NCBI GenBank assembly: GCA_003116855.1
Contig: BEWT01000002.1
Span: 1-64,000 of the forward strand
Direction of reading: 5' to 3'
Length of the DNA: 64,000 nucleotides
From: Desulfurococcaceae archaeon AG1
GTDB taxonomy: Archaea; Thermoproteota; Thermoprotei_A; Sulfolobales; AG1
Part shown: piece after piece, positions 26,372-35,964 of the stretch
How positions within the stretch are numbered: the stretch's first letter is position 1
How the letters are laid out: every line of letters begins with the position of its first letter
Position numbers and translations under genes: made by a program
Notes under the pieces: generated by a model
What the model saw: only the letters and a program-made list of their open reading frames with translations
Databases searched by the model: none
What the model was told of the DNA's origin: nothing

Positions 26372-28051
26372 TTGGAGCCTGATTTGATTAGATGTTTAGA
26401 AGTGGTGGAGAAAAAGATCGTTAGTGCTTGGGAGGCGTTGTCATGCATAGACGATGGAACTGTCATCGCGATCTCCGGCTTCAACATGGCTACCACGCCA
26501 GAGCACTTGATACTAGAACTCTATAACCTCTATAAAAAGACAGGGCATCCGAGGAATCTCTTCATAATATCAGACGCGCTTCCAGCAGTTCCTGGAAGAG
26601 CCCTAGATAAGGTTGCAGAGGAGCTGTATAGAGAGAATGATAGGAACTTTATAAGAGGCATATTGATGCCCTTCCTAGGCTTCTCACCATGGTTACAGAA
26701 AATGGTTATGGATAATATGATTGAAGCGTACTCATGGCCCCTAGGGATAACAGCATATTGGTTCAGAGAGGTAGCTTCAGGAAGACCAGGGCTGATAACA
26801 AAGATCGGCCTGGATACATTGCTAGACCCTAGGTTTGACGGCGGGGCAATGAACGAAAAAGCCAAGGCTTCTATGACCTGTAAGGTTGAGCTTATCAATA
26901 TCGGTGGAGAGGAATACCTCTTCTATAAGGCCCCGAAACCCAGGGTGGCTTTGATAAGGGGTACAAGTGCAGATGTTATGGGTAATCTAAGCCTCGAGGA
27001 TGAGGGGATAAGGGGGTCTGTGCTAAGCATAGCCCAGGCTGTTAAGGCTAGACCGGATCCGGGGGTTGTTATAGCCCAGGTTAGATGGATCACCGAGATG
27101 GGTACTCTGAGTCCGAGATCTGTTGAGATCCCCGGCCCCCTGATAGACTATATAGTGAGAGCCCCGAGGGAGAGGCACTGGCAATCAGGATCTTTCGAAT
27201 ACGATCCCAGAGCTAGCCACAGAGTAATACCTCCTCTAAAGCCAGAGATCTTTGAAGATATACCACACCAGTCGTGGAAGGAGCACGAGATCGTTATAGC
27301 TAGGAGAGCCCTTATGGAGCTGGTAAGGATCTTGAATGAAAAGAGATCCCCAGTCCTGGTCAACATAGGCGTGGGAATACCAGCCCTTGTAACGAGGATC
27401 GCTATCGAGGAGGGGATAACGCATCTAATAATACCTGTAGTAGAATCAGGCGCCTGGGGAGGACTAGCCCTTCCAGGACAGGATTTCGGCATAGTATATG
27501 GACCCTTTGCATTAACAACAATCCCAGACACATTCTCCCTATTCGAGGGCGGTGTCATAGATGCTGCAATACTAGGCTTTCTCCAGATCGACTCTGAAGG
27601 CAATGTTAATCCATCAGCCCTCCCCGGAAGAATACCAGGTCCGGGAGGCTTCCCAGTAATAGCTGGGGGAGCTCCTAGGATTATATTCGCAGGCTCCTTC
27701 ACAGCCGGTCCGAGCGATATAAGAGTGACCGAGAACGGCTTGAAGATCGTGAAAGACGGAGATATCATCAAATTCGTATCAAGAGTATACAAAGTGTTCT
27801 TCAGCGGGAGACTAGCCCAAAAGTACGGGAAAGAGGTTGTATATATAACCGAAAGGGCTGTTTTCAGGCTTACCAGCAGAGGCCTTGAGCTTGTCGAGAT
27901 CGCGCCAGGCGTTGATCTTGAGAAAGACATATTATCCAAAATGGAGTTTAAACCAATAATATCTAGGAAGCTCGATACAATGGATCCAAGGATCTTTAGA
28001 ATGAGGAGAATAGGGATCCTTGAGGATGTTGTAAAAACAATGCATAAATAA
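26372..28051 (+). CDS. Family I CoA-transferase (acetate/propionate CoA-transferase type)
   Basis: A 559-residue protein with both halves (alpha and beta) of a family I CoA-transferase fused, as in propionate CoA-transferase and YdiF. The alpha-like half occupies about 1-260 and the beta-like half about 300-525. The catalytic glutamate is expected in VVESGAWGGLALPGQD, near residue 360, preceded by NIGVGIPALVTRIA. It transfers CoA between acyl-CoAs and carboxylic acids. The TTG start at 26372 has no strong rival. It stands alone between the desaturase-like and nucleotidyltransferase genes. Confidence 0.85.
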   Translation: MEPDLIRCLEVVEKKIVSAWEALSCIDDGTVIAISGFNMATTPEHLILELYNLYKKTGHPRNLFIISDALPAVPGRALDKVAEELYRENDRNFIRGILMPFLGFSPWLQKMVMDNMIEAYSWPLGITAYWFREVASGRPGLITKIGLDTLLDPRFDGGAMNEKAKASMTCKVELINIGGEEYLFYKAPKPRVALIRGTSADVMGNLSLEDEGIRGSVLSIAQAVKARPDPGVVIAQVRWITEMGTLSPRSVEIPGPLIDYIVRAPRERHWQSGSFEYDPRASHRVIPPLKPEIFEDIPHQSWKEHEIVIARRALMELVRILNEKRSPVLVNIGVGIPALVTRIAIEEGITHLIIPVVESGAWGGLALPGQDFGIVYGPFALTTIPDTFSLFEGGVIDAAILGFLQIDSEGNVNPSALPGRIPGPGGFPVIAGGAPRIIFAGSFTAGPSDIRVTENGLKIVKDGDIIKFVSRVYKVFFSGRLAQKYGKEVVYITERAVFRLTSRGLELVEIAPGVDLEKDILSKMEFKPIISRKLDTMDPRIFRMRRIGILEDVVKTMHK

Positions 28052-28214
28052 GCCTAAGATCTTTCTATTACTACTATTAATAACTACCCTATACCACAGA
28101 TCTACCAGAATAGTGGAGCCTTATGTATATTCAGGGCAACTTTGCTGTTAGCTATAACTGATAATATATTATTATATTCTATCATCCGTATTATTATTTG
28201 GAAGAGGAGAGATT

Positions 28215-29453
28215 GTGATTAAGAAGGCCATAATACCACTTGGTGGTCTGGGCACCAGGCTATACCCATTAACAGTCGATACCTCTAAGGCTATGGTTAG
28301 GTTTCTTAACAGACCGCTGATAGAGCACATATTATCAATGCTAGCTTCCCAAGGGGTTAAGGAATTCTACATAGGTGTTAGTGGGTATTATAACTATACA
28401 CAGGTGGTTGACTACCTAGGCGGTGGTGAGAGACTCGCAGCAATGCTTGGTCTCTCGCCCGACTCCATTAGGGTTAGATACCAGCCTAACTTCTCTACAA
28501 GCGGGAATGCTGAGTCTGTGAAGATACTTATGGATTACTATGATATAGATGAAGCAGTGCTTGTCGTGCAGGGTGATATTATTTTCAATATAGATCTCTA
28601 TGATCTCTGGAAAATCCATAGAGAGTCGGAGGCAGATATGACCATAGTACTCAAGGAACTAGATCAGGGAGAAGATATAACAAGATTCGGTGTAGCTGAT
28701 ATAGATAGTGATATGAATATAAAGGGTTTTGTTGAAAAGCCCAAGAGCCCTGCCCATGCTCCATCGAGGCTGATCAATACTGGGATCTATGTTATAGAAC
28801 CGTGGATCAGGAGATTCTTCGACGATGAGGTGGGGAGAAAAATGAGGATCAATGGCTTGACGGACTTCGGGAGCCACGTAATACCAGAAGTAATATCCAG
28901 AGGAATGAAGGTTAAGGGCTATATATTGAAAAGCTATTGGTTCGATATAGGGACGCCTGAAAGCTATATGAAGGCCTCTTTCTATCTCTTGAGAAACCTC
29001 AGTCCACAGGATCTCAGAGTTACCAGAGTATATGGGGGTGTGAGGATGATGGGTAGAAGCTCCTTATCTAGGAAACTTCACGAGAGATTAGTAGGGATGA
29101 TCGAGAAGGGTCTTTTGAGAGTTAGCGGAGATATATTGATCGGTAGACATGTGGATCTGAGCGAGGGTGTAGATCTATGGGATACTATCATAGATAACTA
29201 TACAGTTATCATGAGCGGCTCAAGGATCTCCAGGTCTATAGTGATGGATAGATGTGTGATCGGTGAGAAAACGGTAATCGAGGGAAGCATTATTGGGAGA
29301 CACACATATATTGGCAAGGGCTCTAAGATAGTGAACAGTGTTATTGGTAACAATACACATATAGGCGAAGGATCCCTGATCATTAACTCAAAGATATGGC
29401 CCGGCAAGAATGTAGAACAGAGATCTGTTGTGGAGAATAGGTATCTAACCTAA
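28215..29453 (+). CDS. Sugar-1-phosphate nucleotidyltransferase with left-handed beta-helix
   Basis: A 412-residue NDP-sugar pyrophosphorylase. The N-terminal Rossmann-like domain has the signature PLGGLGTRLYPLT at about 8-20, VEKPKSP, and the metal-binding acidic residue of QGDIIF. The C-terminal region (about 300-405) shows hexapeptide repeats (SIVMDRCVIGEKTVIEGSII, and further units) typical of a left-handed beta-helix. It could be a mannose-1-phosphate guanylyltransferase or a glucose/N-acetylglucosamine enzyme; the sequence alone does not decide. GTG start. Confidence 0.87.
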   Translation: MIKKAIIPLGGLGTRLYPLTVDTSKAMVRFLNRPLIEHILSMLASQGVKEFYIGVSGYYNYTQVVDYLGGGERLAAMLGLSPDSIRVRYQPNFSTSGNAESVKILMDYYDIDEAVLVVQGDIIFNIDLYDLWKIHRESEADMTIVLKELDQGEDITRFGVADIDSDMNIKGFVEKPKSPAHAPSRLINTGIYVIEPWIRRFFDDEVGRKMRINGLTDFGSHVIPEVISRGMKVKGYILKSYWFDIGTPESYMKASFYLLRNLSPQDLRVTRVYGGVRMMGRSSLSRKLHERLVGMIEKGLLRVSGDILIGRHVDLSEGVDLWDTIIDNYTVIMSGSRISRSIVMDRCVIGEKTVIEGSIIGRHTYIGKGSKIVNSVIGNNTHIGEGSLIINSKIWPGKNVEQRSVVENRYLT

Positions 29454-29476
29454 AGCTATTTTTCCCCACGCTTCAA

Positions 29477-30514
29477 GTGATTCAGGGTTCTATGAAGGTT
29501 CTAGCAATAGACCCTGGAACACTATCCACAGGCATAATAGTAGCATCTGAGAAAGGGCTGGAAGACTATATCGAGGTGGTTTCTGAAGAGCTTGGCAGAG
29601 AGCCCGAAAAGCTTCTAGATATCATAGAATCCCACACACCCAACCTCGTGGTTGCACCATCAGGCTACGGGTTACCACCAATAGATCTTAGAAGTCTAGA
29701 CCAAACAGAGCTTGCAACAGCAACCCTGGTTAGAGAAGATGATCCCGGTGTGGGTGGGCTGAGATACATATCCTATTTCCTAAAGAGGATGAAAACCATG
29801 AGAATGCCTGTAATAGGGATACCTGGTGTTGCTAACCTTGCTAGCGTTCCAAACAGCAGGAAGATAAACAGAATAGACCTTGGGACGGCCGATAAAGTAG
29901 CACTAACGGTGCTTGCCGCAATGATACATAGCAATGAGGATCGAGAGGTTCTTAGAAGGAGCAGCTTTATAGTAGTAGAGCTCGGAGCATTCACAGCAGC
30001 AGTCGCTGTCAAGGATGGCAGGATAATCGATGGGATCGGGGGGACGCTCTTTCCAATAGGGATCATATCTAGCGGTGGGTGGGATGGTGAGATGGCTGTA
30101 GCGATTGGGAGGAGGATCTATAAAAGGGATCTCTTCTCAGGTGGGTTAAGAGATATATGTGGATCCATAGATATAGAGATAATCAGGAGTAAATGCCCAG
30201 AAGGGTATGAGAGATATCTAGACGACATAGCAAAAACTATCTCAATGCTCCAGACATCTATCAAAAAAGACCGTTGGCGCGGATCAATAAAGATCTATAT
30301 GTCGGGGAGGGGAGCTGTGAAGGCTGTAATAGAGGATCTGTGGAAATACTACGAGATAGACGCCGAGATCCTTAGAAACTACTATAGAAATGGGATAAAA
30401 AAGCCTGCAGAAGGGGCAGCATTATATGGCCTCGCATGGATCGGTGTGAAGGATAGAGGGATTCTCGAGACCCTAGGGATTTTCGATTGGAAACCCCTCA
30501 AACTACCATTATAA
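29477..30514 (+). CDS. DUF1464 family protein (ASKHA-fold, predicted kinase)
   Basis: A 345-residue archaeal protein of the DUF1464/COG2441 family. The N-terminus VLAIDPGTLSTGIIV is a phosphate-binding loop of the actin/hexokinase fold, and FIVVELGAFTAAVAVKDGRI resembles the second one. The family has been described as a predicted butyrate kinase, but the activity is not established to my knowledge. ATG 29492 (MKVLAIDPG) is a better start than GTG 29477. It follows the nucleotidyltransferase by 23 bases. Confidence 0.8.
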   Translation: MIQGSMKVLAIDPGTLSTGIIVASEKGLEDYIEVVSEELGREPEKLLDIIESHTPNLVVAPSGYGLPPIDLRSLDQTELATATLVREDDPGVGGLRYISYFLKRMKTMRMPVIGIPGVANLASVPNSRKINRIDLGTADKVALTVLAAMIHSNEDREVLRRSSFIVVELGAFTAAVAVKDGRIIDGIGGTLFPIGIISSGGWDGEMAVAIGRRIYKRDLFSGGLRDICGSIDIEIIRSKCPEGYERYLDDIAKTISMLQTSIKKDRWRGSIKIYMSGRGAVKAVIEDLWKYYEIDAEILRNYYRNGIKKPAEGAALYGLAWIGVKDRGILETLGIFDWKPLKLPL

Positions 30515-30620
30515 GGATTATTAAACCATTCACAGCTACTAATGCTCCACATATTAGCCAGATCTGTCTATACGTTCTTGGTTGAAGCTAAGCTATATAG
30601 CCTTTCCTTTCGCCAGCTTC

Positions 30621-31832
30621 TCAATGGTTATGGAAACCAGGCCTGTTATATTCCGTTACAGCATATCTAGACGCTATATAGATCACAGGCATTGTGAGCA
30701 GATTTATAAAGGCTATCACAGCATAGCCAGTATCAAGGGATGAGTGGGATGCTATTAGCCCAACTATCACGGGACCCATAGAGCCCCCCGCAGAGATCCC
30801 GATGCCCCACACTATGCTGTTAGCAGTGTTTATATATCTCTGGGGAACAGTGTCTGAGACAAACGCTAGGAGCAGTGTGAATGCCTCGAAAGCAAATACT
30901 CCGAATAAGAAGAGGGATAGGTATAACGCTATTTGGTATCTATAGAACTCTATAAATCCATATAGGGATAGCGAGGCCATTACCGTGGTGAGGAACATAG
31001 TGTTTCTCCTACCAAGCCTATCAGAGATCACTCCCAAAAGCGGTTGCGACACTATAGAGCCAACCATGGCTAGTGATGTTAAAAGCCCCACCTCAACTCC
31101 GTAGGCTATACCGAGTTTCTGGGTTACCATTATTGCTAGATAGGTTAGAGCCCCTTGGGCTACGATCCCTCTGGCCATGGCTATGATCGTTAAGAGCGCT
31201 ATGGGCATATAAACCTCACGCGGTATAGACCCGGTGGAGCTCTTCATATCAACGATCTTTGTAGCTATTCTTGCGAGAGCGATCATCGGTATTGATGCTA
31301 GAAGAGGGATTAGCGCTAACGGGAAGAGCCCTATATGTGTTGTGGTGAGGAGCAGCGTTATGATCACTGGATAGCTACTCCTCCCAAAAGCGCCCATAGC
31401 CCCGTTTATACCGAGAGCTAGTCCTCGATCTTCGGTGAAGTGGTGGGAGAGAATACCAGCACCTATTGGGTGATATATGGAGCTGGCAATACCACCAACG
31501 ATCGTTGAGGCAATGAGCAGGGGATAAGCGATACTACTTCCTATAAGCGATATAGATATTCCTAGGATCGCTATCGCCAGAGACCATAGAATCATACCGA
31601 TCGCTAGGATGATGAAGGGCCTCTCAACCCTATCCCCTATCCTCCCTATAAATAGACTTGAGATCGAAGAAGTTCCTAGATAGAGAGCCGATGCTATAGA
31701 TATATCAGTATAGCTATAACCCATATACACATAGAGCGGATACACAGTCGCATAAGCTATAGCAGCACCGTCATTTATATAGTGCGCTATTGAAGTAAGC
31801 ACCAAGATCCTGGACTTCAAGAAACGCGCCAT
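30621..31832 (-). CDS. Major facilitator superfamily transporter
   Basis: A 403-residue MFS permease with about twelve helices. The GRIGDRVERPFII loop between helices 2 and 3 and SDRLGRRNTMF between helices 8 and 9 are the paired MFS signatures. HYINDGAAIAYATVYP near the N-terminus is common in archaeal transporters related to fosmidomycin/organic-acid carriers. It diverges from the structured element at 31862-32101. The substrate is unknown. Confidence 0.86.
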   Translation of the reverse strand: MARFLKSRILVLTSIAHYINDGAAIAYATVYPLYVYMGYSYTDISIASALYLGTSSISSLFIGRIGDRVERPFIILAIGMILWSLAIAILGISISLIGSSIAYPLLIASTIVGGIASSIYHPIGAGILSHHFTEDRGLALGINGAMGAFGRSSYPVIITLLLTTTHIGLFPLALIPLLASIPMIALARIATKIVDMKSSTGSIPREVYMPIALLTIIAMARGIVAQGALTYLAIMVTQKLGIAYGVEVGLLTSLAMVGSIVSQPLLGVISDRLGRRNTMFLTTVMASLSLYGFIEFYRYQIALYLSLFLFGVFAFEAFTLLLAFVSDTVPQRYINTANSIVWGIGISAGGSMGPVIVGLIASHSSLDTGYAVIAFINLLTMPVIYIASRYAVTEYNRPGFHNH

Positions 31833-31861
31833 GTAATTTAGAATTCATCGAATATTTATAA

Positions 31862-32101
31862 GCTTTGATCAATGTTGTTTTGGCAATGATATGGTCTCCA
31901 TATCGACCCTAGATGGCGATGGGAGCAACGCTCCAAGCCATCCAGGGTTTAACCTAGATGGGAGCCCCGTACCGTTTGGCTTGACAGCCACCCACGACCC
32001 GCAGAGATCCCAAGATTCTTGCAGGTCGAGGTGGAAGTCCCTGGATTCCCTGGATAAGACCATGAATAAAATGAGTGGAATGAACATCCAGGGACAAACG
32101 G
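31862..32101 (+). ncRNA. Putative structured RNA, copy A
   Basis: Three hairpins are visible. H1 31907-31947 has stems CCCT/AGGG, GATGGC/GCCATC and GGAGC/GCTCC. H2 31988-32034 has CCACC/GGTGG and GACC/GGTC. H3 32038-32094 has TCCCTGGAT/ATCCAGGGA. It shares ordered short blocks with copy B at 35965-36185: GCTTTGATC, GTTTTG, GTCTC, CTTGAC, GACAGCC, GAGATC (in the H2 loop), AAGTCCCT and GGGACAAACGG. The stems differ in sequence but pair in both. A TTTATAA box (about 31854) lies just upstream. It may be a stand-alone RNA, a leader of the nucleoside phosphorylase gene, or a decayed mobile element; strand is inferred from copy B and gene direction. Confidence 0.5.
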
Positions 32102-32241
32102 AAGATTTTGGGATATGCTTCTCAATTAATTATACTACTAAATTGCTGTTTTTCTCTCTTCTGAGCATGCTCTTTGCCTTCGTACGGTTGTTTGGTGCTA
32201 AGTGGTTTTAAGAGTATATTCCAGGATGGTGCGAACTACAG

Positions 32242-32255
32242 CTATATAATTATAA
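32242..32255 (+). promoter_or_regulatory. Likely TATA box of the nucleoside phosphorylase gene
   Basis: The A/T run around 32242-32255 (TATATAATTATAA) sits about 30 bases before the ATG at 32281, the right distance for leaderless transcription starting at or near that ATG. It therefore argues against the in-frame TTG at 32257 as the start. Confidence 0.5.
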
Positions 32256-32256
32256 A

Positions 32257-33120
32257 TTGGTTTATCATCCCCCTAGCGTGATGTTTCTGGGAGGCGCGTT
32301 GCTTTCCGAGAAACCAACGGTCTCAGGCAAGCAATACCACTTAATGGTTGGCGAGGGGGATGTGGCACGCTATGTCCTCCTTCCAGGTGATCCTGAAAGG
32401 GTTCCTAGGATAGCGAAGACCTGGGATAAGTATTGGCATGTTGCAACTCATAGGGAGTATGTTACATATACTGGTGAGTATAGGGGTGTGAGGATCTCTG
32501 CAACGTCGACAGGTATAGGGGGTCCTTCGACTGCAATAGCTATAGAGGAGCTCTTAAGAGTCGGTGCTGACACTTTCATAAGAGTAGGGACTACAGGTTC
32601 TCTTAGAAGGGAGATAGGGATCGGTGATCTTGTGATCTCGGCTGCTGCTGTAAGGCTTGATGGTGCTAGTAAAGCCTATATCTTCCCAGAATATCCAGCC
32701 GTGGCTAGCTATGAGGTAATCCTAGCCCTCATAGAGGCTGCAGAATCCCTTGGCACTAGGTACCACGTGGGCATAACAGCGAGCACCGATAGCTTCTATG
32801 TTGGTCAGGGCAGGCCTGGTTATAAAGACTATATGCCTCCATGGTCAAAAGATCTTGTGAAGATGCTTAGGGACGCCAATGTTGTTAACTTCGAGATGGA
32901 GGCTGCCACCATATTCACGCTAAGCAATATATATGGTGCGAGGGCTGGGGCCGTGTGTGCTGTTATAGCTAATAGAGAGACGGGAGAGTTCATCCCAGAC
33001 GCTGGGGTCGATACAATGATAAGGGTTGCGAACGAAGCTGTGAGGATCCTGAGTGAGTGGGATTCTATGAAGCAGAGGTTTGGTAAGAACTACTTCTACC
33101 CAGGGATCTTGAGGAGGTAG
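32257..33120 (+). CDS. Nucleoside phosphorylase (PNP/UDP family, uridine-phosphorylase-like)
   Basis: A 287-residue (279 from ATG 32281) member of the PNP/UDP family, which splits nucleosides with phosphate into base and ribose 1-phosphate. The phosphate site (LLPGDPERV), the family signature FIRVGTTGSLR, and the ribose/base site NFEMEAATIFTLS are intact. The sequence is closest in style to uridine phosphorylase and broad-specificity archaeal enzymes; use of methylthioadenosine cannot be excluded. The amidohydrolase-like gene starts three bases after the stop. Confidence 0.9.
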   Translation: MVYHPPSVMFLGGALLSEKPTVSGKQYHLMVGEGDVARYVLLPGDPERVPRIAKTWDKYWHVATHREYVTYTGEYRGVRISATSTGIGGPSTAIAIEELLRVGADTFIRVGTTGSLRREIGIGDLVISAAAVRLDGASKAYIFPEYPAVASYEVILALIEAAESLGTRYHVGITASTDSFYVGQGRPGYKDYMPPWSKDLVKMLRDANVVNFEMEAATIFTLSNIYGARAGAVCAVIANRETGEFIPDAGVDTMIRVANEAVRILSEWDSMKQRFGKNYFYPGILRR

Positions 33121-33122
33121 AG

Positions 33123-34238
33123 ATGGGTGTAAAGATCCTTGTCGAGAACGCATCCATACTCACAATGTCAACCAAAGAAGATCTATTCATAGATAGGGGT
33201 TACATCTTCATAAACAACGGAGTCATAGAAAGCGTTGGGCGGGGAGAAACCCCCATAGATCTAGAACCCCCAGACCTAGTAATCAACGGTAAGGGGAAGC
33301 TTGTAATCCCCGGTATGATAGCCCTCTACTCAAGACTATCCCTCCTACCTCTAAGGGGTATTGCTAAGAGAGGGGTTGAAGAACCCTCTATCTATAGCAC
33401 ACTCACAAACAACGATCTATACCTCTTATCAGCACTATCCCTCGCCGGGCTTGCAATGAGAGGCATAACAACCATCCTCTCAACCGACAGGATTGTCGAG
33501 CCTGTTGTAAGGGCTTCGGAGAGTGTTGGTGTTAGGGTTATAGCCGCGCCATGCCTCGAAGATCCAGGGGATCTTGATAGCTGGGCTAGAGAGATCTCAT
33601 CCTCTGCTAAAAAGTGGCATAGACGTGGGGAATCGCTAGCCCTCATAACAGGATCTATATGCTCTAGACGTGCTGTTAGGGAGGGTTTAGAAAACCTTGT
33701 TCCAAGCGATATGCCTTTAGTGGTATATAGAGATGCATGCATGGATCTCAAGATCCCGAGGATCCTTGCCATAGACCCTCCACCAGAGTGTAATATACCG
33801 CGAGATTCATCGGTATACACAGAGCTTAGCATGGATAGATGGGAGCCAGGGGCTGGGTATGGTATAGGGGCTAACCCCTCCTGGTCCCTCTATCCTCACT
33901 TCATCATAGCCAGGGCTAGGGGTTATAGTCCTCTAGATATACTGGGAAGCGCAACAATATGGGCTGCTGCTAAAGTCTCAATGGAATCAGGTGTTATAGG
34001 GCCTGGAAGGCCTGGCGATATAGTGATCCTGGATCTAACCCAACCTCCATGGTGGGTCCCGGAGAAGATTCTCAATGAAAATCTAGCAGCCGATATAGCT
34101 ATATCAAGCATACCCAGGATCGAGGCTGTAATCGTGGGGGGAGAGATTATTGTTGATGATGGCGGGCTCCTCACAGTCGGAATGGATCTTTTCTCCAAGG
34201 CTTATAACAAGATCTCAGAGATCCTGGGGAGGATCTGA
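33123..34238 (+). CDS. Amidohydrolase-like protein lacking metal ligands (probable pseudoenzyme)
   Basis: A 371-residue protein with the frame of the ATZ/TRZ/cytosine-deaminase-like amidohydrolases: an N-terminal beta-sandwich (LVENASILTMSTKE), the strand leading to the barrel (GKLVIPGMIALYSRL), and the C-terminal ATIWAAAKVSMESGVIGPGRPGDIVILDL block. At the place of the HxH metal motif it has ALYS, and I see no H-x-x-E or SHD/E motif in the middle, so it should not bind the catalytic metal in the normal way. It is cotranslated with the nucleoside phosphorylase and overlaps the CDP-alcohol transferase by one base. A regulatory or scaffolding role is possible. Confidence 0.7.
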   Translation: MGVKILVENASILTMSTKEDLFIDRGYIFINNGVIESVGRGETPIDLEPPDLVINGKGKLVIPGMIALYSRLSLLPLRGIAKRGVEEPSIYSTLTNNDLYLLSALSLAGLAMRGITTILSTDRIVEPVVRASESVGVRVIAAPCLEDPGDLDSWAREISSSAKKWHRRGESLALITGSICSRRAVREGLENLVPSDMPLVVYRDACMDLKIPRILAIDPPPECNIPRDSSVYTELSMDRWEPGAGYGIGANPSWSLYPHFIIARARGYSPLDILGSATIWAAAKVSMESGVIGPGRPGDIVILDLTQPPWWVPEKILNENLAADIAISSIPRIEAVIVGGEIIVDDGGLLTVGMDLFSKAYNKISEILGRI

Positions 34239-34813
34239 TGCTCAACAGGATTAAGAACAGGATCTCATCTCTGATCAAGCCTGTAGCAGCATTTATAGCG
34301 AGTAAGAATATAGATCCTAATATCGTTACACTCACCGGCTTAGTATTAGCCCTCATAACACCTATCTCAGCCTTGCTATACGGAATCCCCGGAGCGATCG
34401 TTATGATCGTATTATCATCGATCCTCGATTTCCTCGATGGAGAGATAGCAAGGGTCTCTGGCAGGGTTAGTGCTAGGGGTGCTTTCCTCGACTCTCTATG
34501 CGATAGAGTCTCGGATCTATCATACCTCTCCACATTCATAATACTCGGGCTCAGCCCTGTAGCCGTATATATAGCTGCTGGTGCTAGCCTGTTGATAAGC
34601 TATGCTAGGGCTAGGGCTGAGTCCCTCGGGGTCAGGGTCTCTGGGGTTGGGCTTATGGAGAGGGGTGAGAGGATCTTAACCATAATACTGATCCTATTGC
34701 TCGGACTCTTCAGCCAGAGTGCCATGGAGATAGCGTTATTTGTATTCATAGCTCTATCAATATACACAGCTATAGAGAGAACCGTGTTTGTTGTTAGATC
34801 TCTTGGGAGATGA
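34238..34813 (+). CDS. CDP-alcohol phosphatidyltransferase family enzyme
   Basis: A 191-residue membrane enzyme of phospholipid synthesis. The complete signature D-x2-D-G-x2-A-R-x8-G-x3-D-x3-D is at about residues 66-93 (LDFLDGEIARVSG ... FLDSLCDRVSD), with about six membrane helices. In archaea such enzymes add myo-inositol phosphate, serine or glycerol phosphate to CDP-archaeol; archaetidylinositol-phosphate synthase is the best guess for a crenarchaeon. The ATG overlaps the preceding stop (TGATG), so it is translationally coupled to the amidohydrolase-like gene. Its 3' end overlaps that of PriL by 20 bases. Confidence 0.85.
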   Translation: MLNRIKNRISSLIKPVAAFIASKNIDPNIVTLTGLVLALITPISALLYGIPGAIVMIVLSSILDFLDGEIARVSGRVSARGAFLDSLCDRVSDLSYLSTFIILGLSPVAVYIAAGASLLISYARARAESLGVRVSGVGLMERGERILTIILILLLGLFSQSAMEIALFVFIALSIYTAIERTVFVVRSLGR

Positions 34814-35858
34814 TCTCTGTTATGTATTTTCTAAGCTCCTCATCCAGCTTCTCAATCCTAGCCGGCTTTATCCCTTTCTGCCTAGCCCCTCTTAAACAAG
34901 ATCTTATCCATGAATCGTAGACCTTCTCACACTTGCCATAATTCCTGCAACTATTATCTATAAACTCCCTCACCACCTTCATAGCATCCTCATCCTCTAG
35001 CTTGAGTATTGTTGCTAGATATGGTGTTAATACATATAATATGAACCTCTTCCTACCATCTGGAAGTCCTTTCGAGACCACCTTCTCTATCCACGAATAC
35101 CTCTCTCTACTATACTGCTCACCTCCACCTTTTGTCTCTACCACCGCTTCGCCCAGCTTCTCCCTCGCAATGTTCAATATATCCTCCAAATACTTCTTAA
35201 CAGCCTCTATAGGTGGTATTGGTTTCACCATACTCTCGATCCTATGTTTCACAATATCAACACAGAGCTTTACCAGGGTTTCTCTCTCTACATATACATA
35301 CCCACCGCTAACGGGTCTATTAACAAGCCTATACTCCTCATCTATAGCTACCTGTGCAGCTATTCTGAGATAATCTGCTAGGGGGATCTTGTATGCATAG
35401 CATTTGAGATTCAGCCCAAGGGTAGATCGATCAATACCGATCGCTAAACAAAGCTCTTTCTCAGAGGCTCTCTCAACACGATAGCCCAGCCCTTCCATTA
35501 CGTCGATGATCTCCTCTGGATCCGAGTTGATAAGAATCCTCCGAACCCTCTCAGCCTCAGCCTCAGCGAAAGCCCTATAGATCCTTCTATCACCAGTCAT
35601 GGAAACCAGGGCTAACGCTATATAGAAGCTAAGGATCCTCTCCCTATAATCATGAAAACCAGGGCTTCCCATAAATGCACGGGGATCTAGATCCTCAACA
35701 ACCCTCCTATACCCAGCCTCAGCATACGTGGAGAGGAAAAGATCCTCAAGACTCTTTGGAAGACCCTCCCTCTCCAAGAAATTCTCCAGCTTTTCTAGAA
35801 ACGGGTAATTACTCAGATCAGAGATAGCCACAACCATGCCCGAGAATCTATTGCTCAA
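34794..35858 (-). CDS. priL: DNA primase large subunit
   Basis: PriL, 354 residues, the Fe-S-containing regulatory subunit of the archaeal primase. The conserved C-terminal domain begins near residue 250 (YSWIEKVVSKGLPDGRKRFILYVLTPYL). Cysteines suited to a 4Fe-4S cluster are at the NSCRNYGKCEKVYDSWIRSCL segment plus an earlier cysteine in LKCYAYKIP or LCLAIG. It partners with PriS, which is not in this window. It diverges from the structured element at 35965-36185. Confidence 0.9.
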   Translation of the reverse strand: MSNRFSGMVVAISDLSNYPFLEKLENFLEREGLPKSLEDLFLSTYAEAGYRRVVEDLDPRAFMGSPGFHDYRERILSFYIALALVSMTGDRRIYRAFAEAEAERVRRILINSDPEEIIDVMEGLGYRVERASEKELCLAIGIDRSTLGLNLKCYAYKIPLADYLRIAAQVAIDEEYRLVNRPVSGGYVYVERETLVKLCVDIVKHRIESMVKPIPPIEAVKKYLEDILNIAREKLGEAVVETKGGGEQYSRERYSWIEKVVSKGLPDGRKRFILYVLTPYLATILKLEDEDAMKVVREFIDNSCRNYGKCEKVYDSWIRSCLRGARQKGIKPARIEKLDEELRKYITEIISQEI

Positions 35859-35964
35859 AAGGTATTTTTATAAAGCACACCTCAAACCTAAGCCGAGCCT
35901 CTATGTATTTTTATTCCCTAGGAGCTGTTAGCTCGTTTATAATCGATAGGAGGGATATCTACAG

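Noticed and set aside
32022-32042. RNase P-like phrase GAGGTGGAAGTCC in copy A
   Set aside because: Copy B lacks the GAGG part, and neither copy shows the partner P4 strand or the ACAGAA-type region required for RNase P RNA.
31891-32211. A 106-codon plus-strand frame and a 72-codon minus-strand frame across structured copy A
   Set aside because: Neither has a recognisable domain; codon use looks unlike the neighbours, and the same region shows paired stems conserved with copy B, so RNA structure explains it better.
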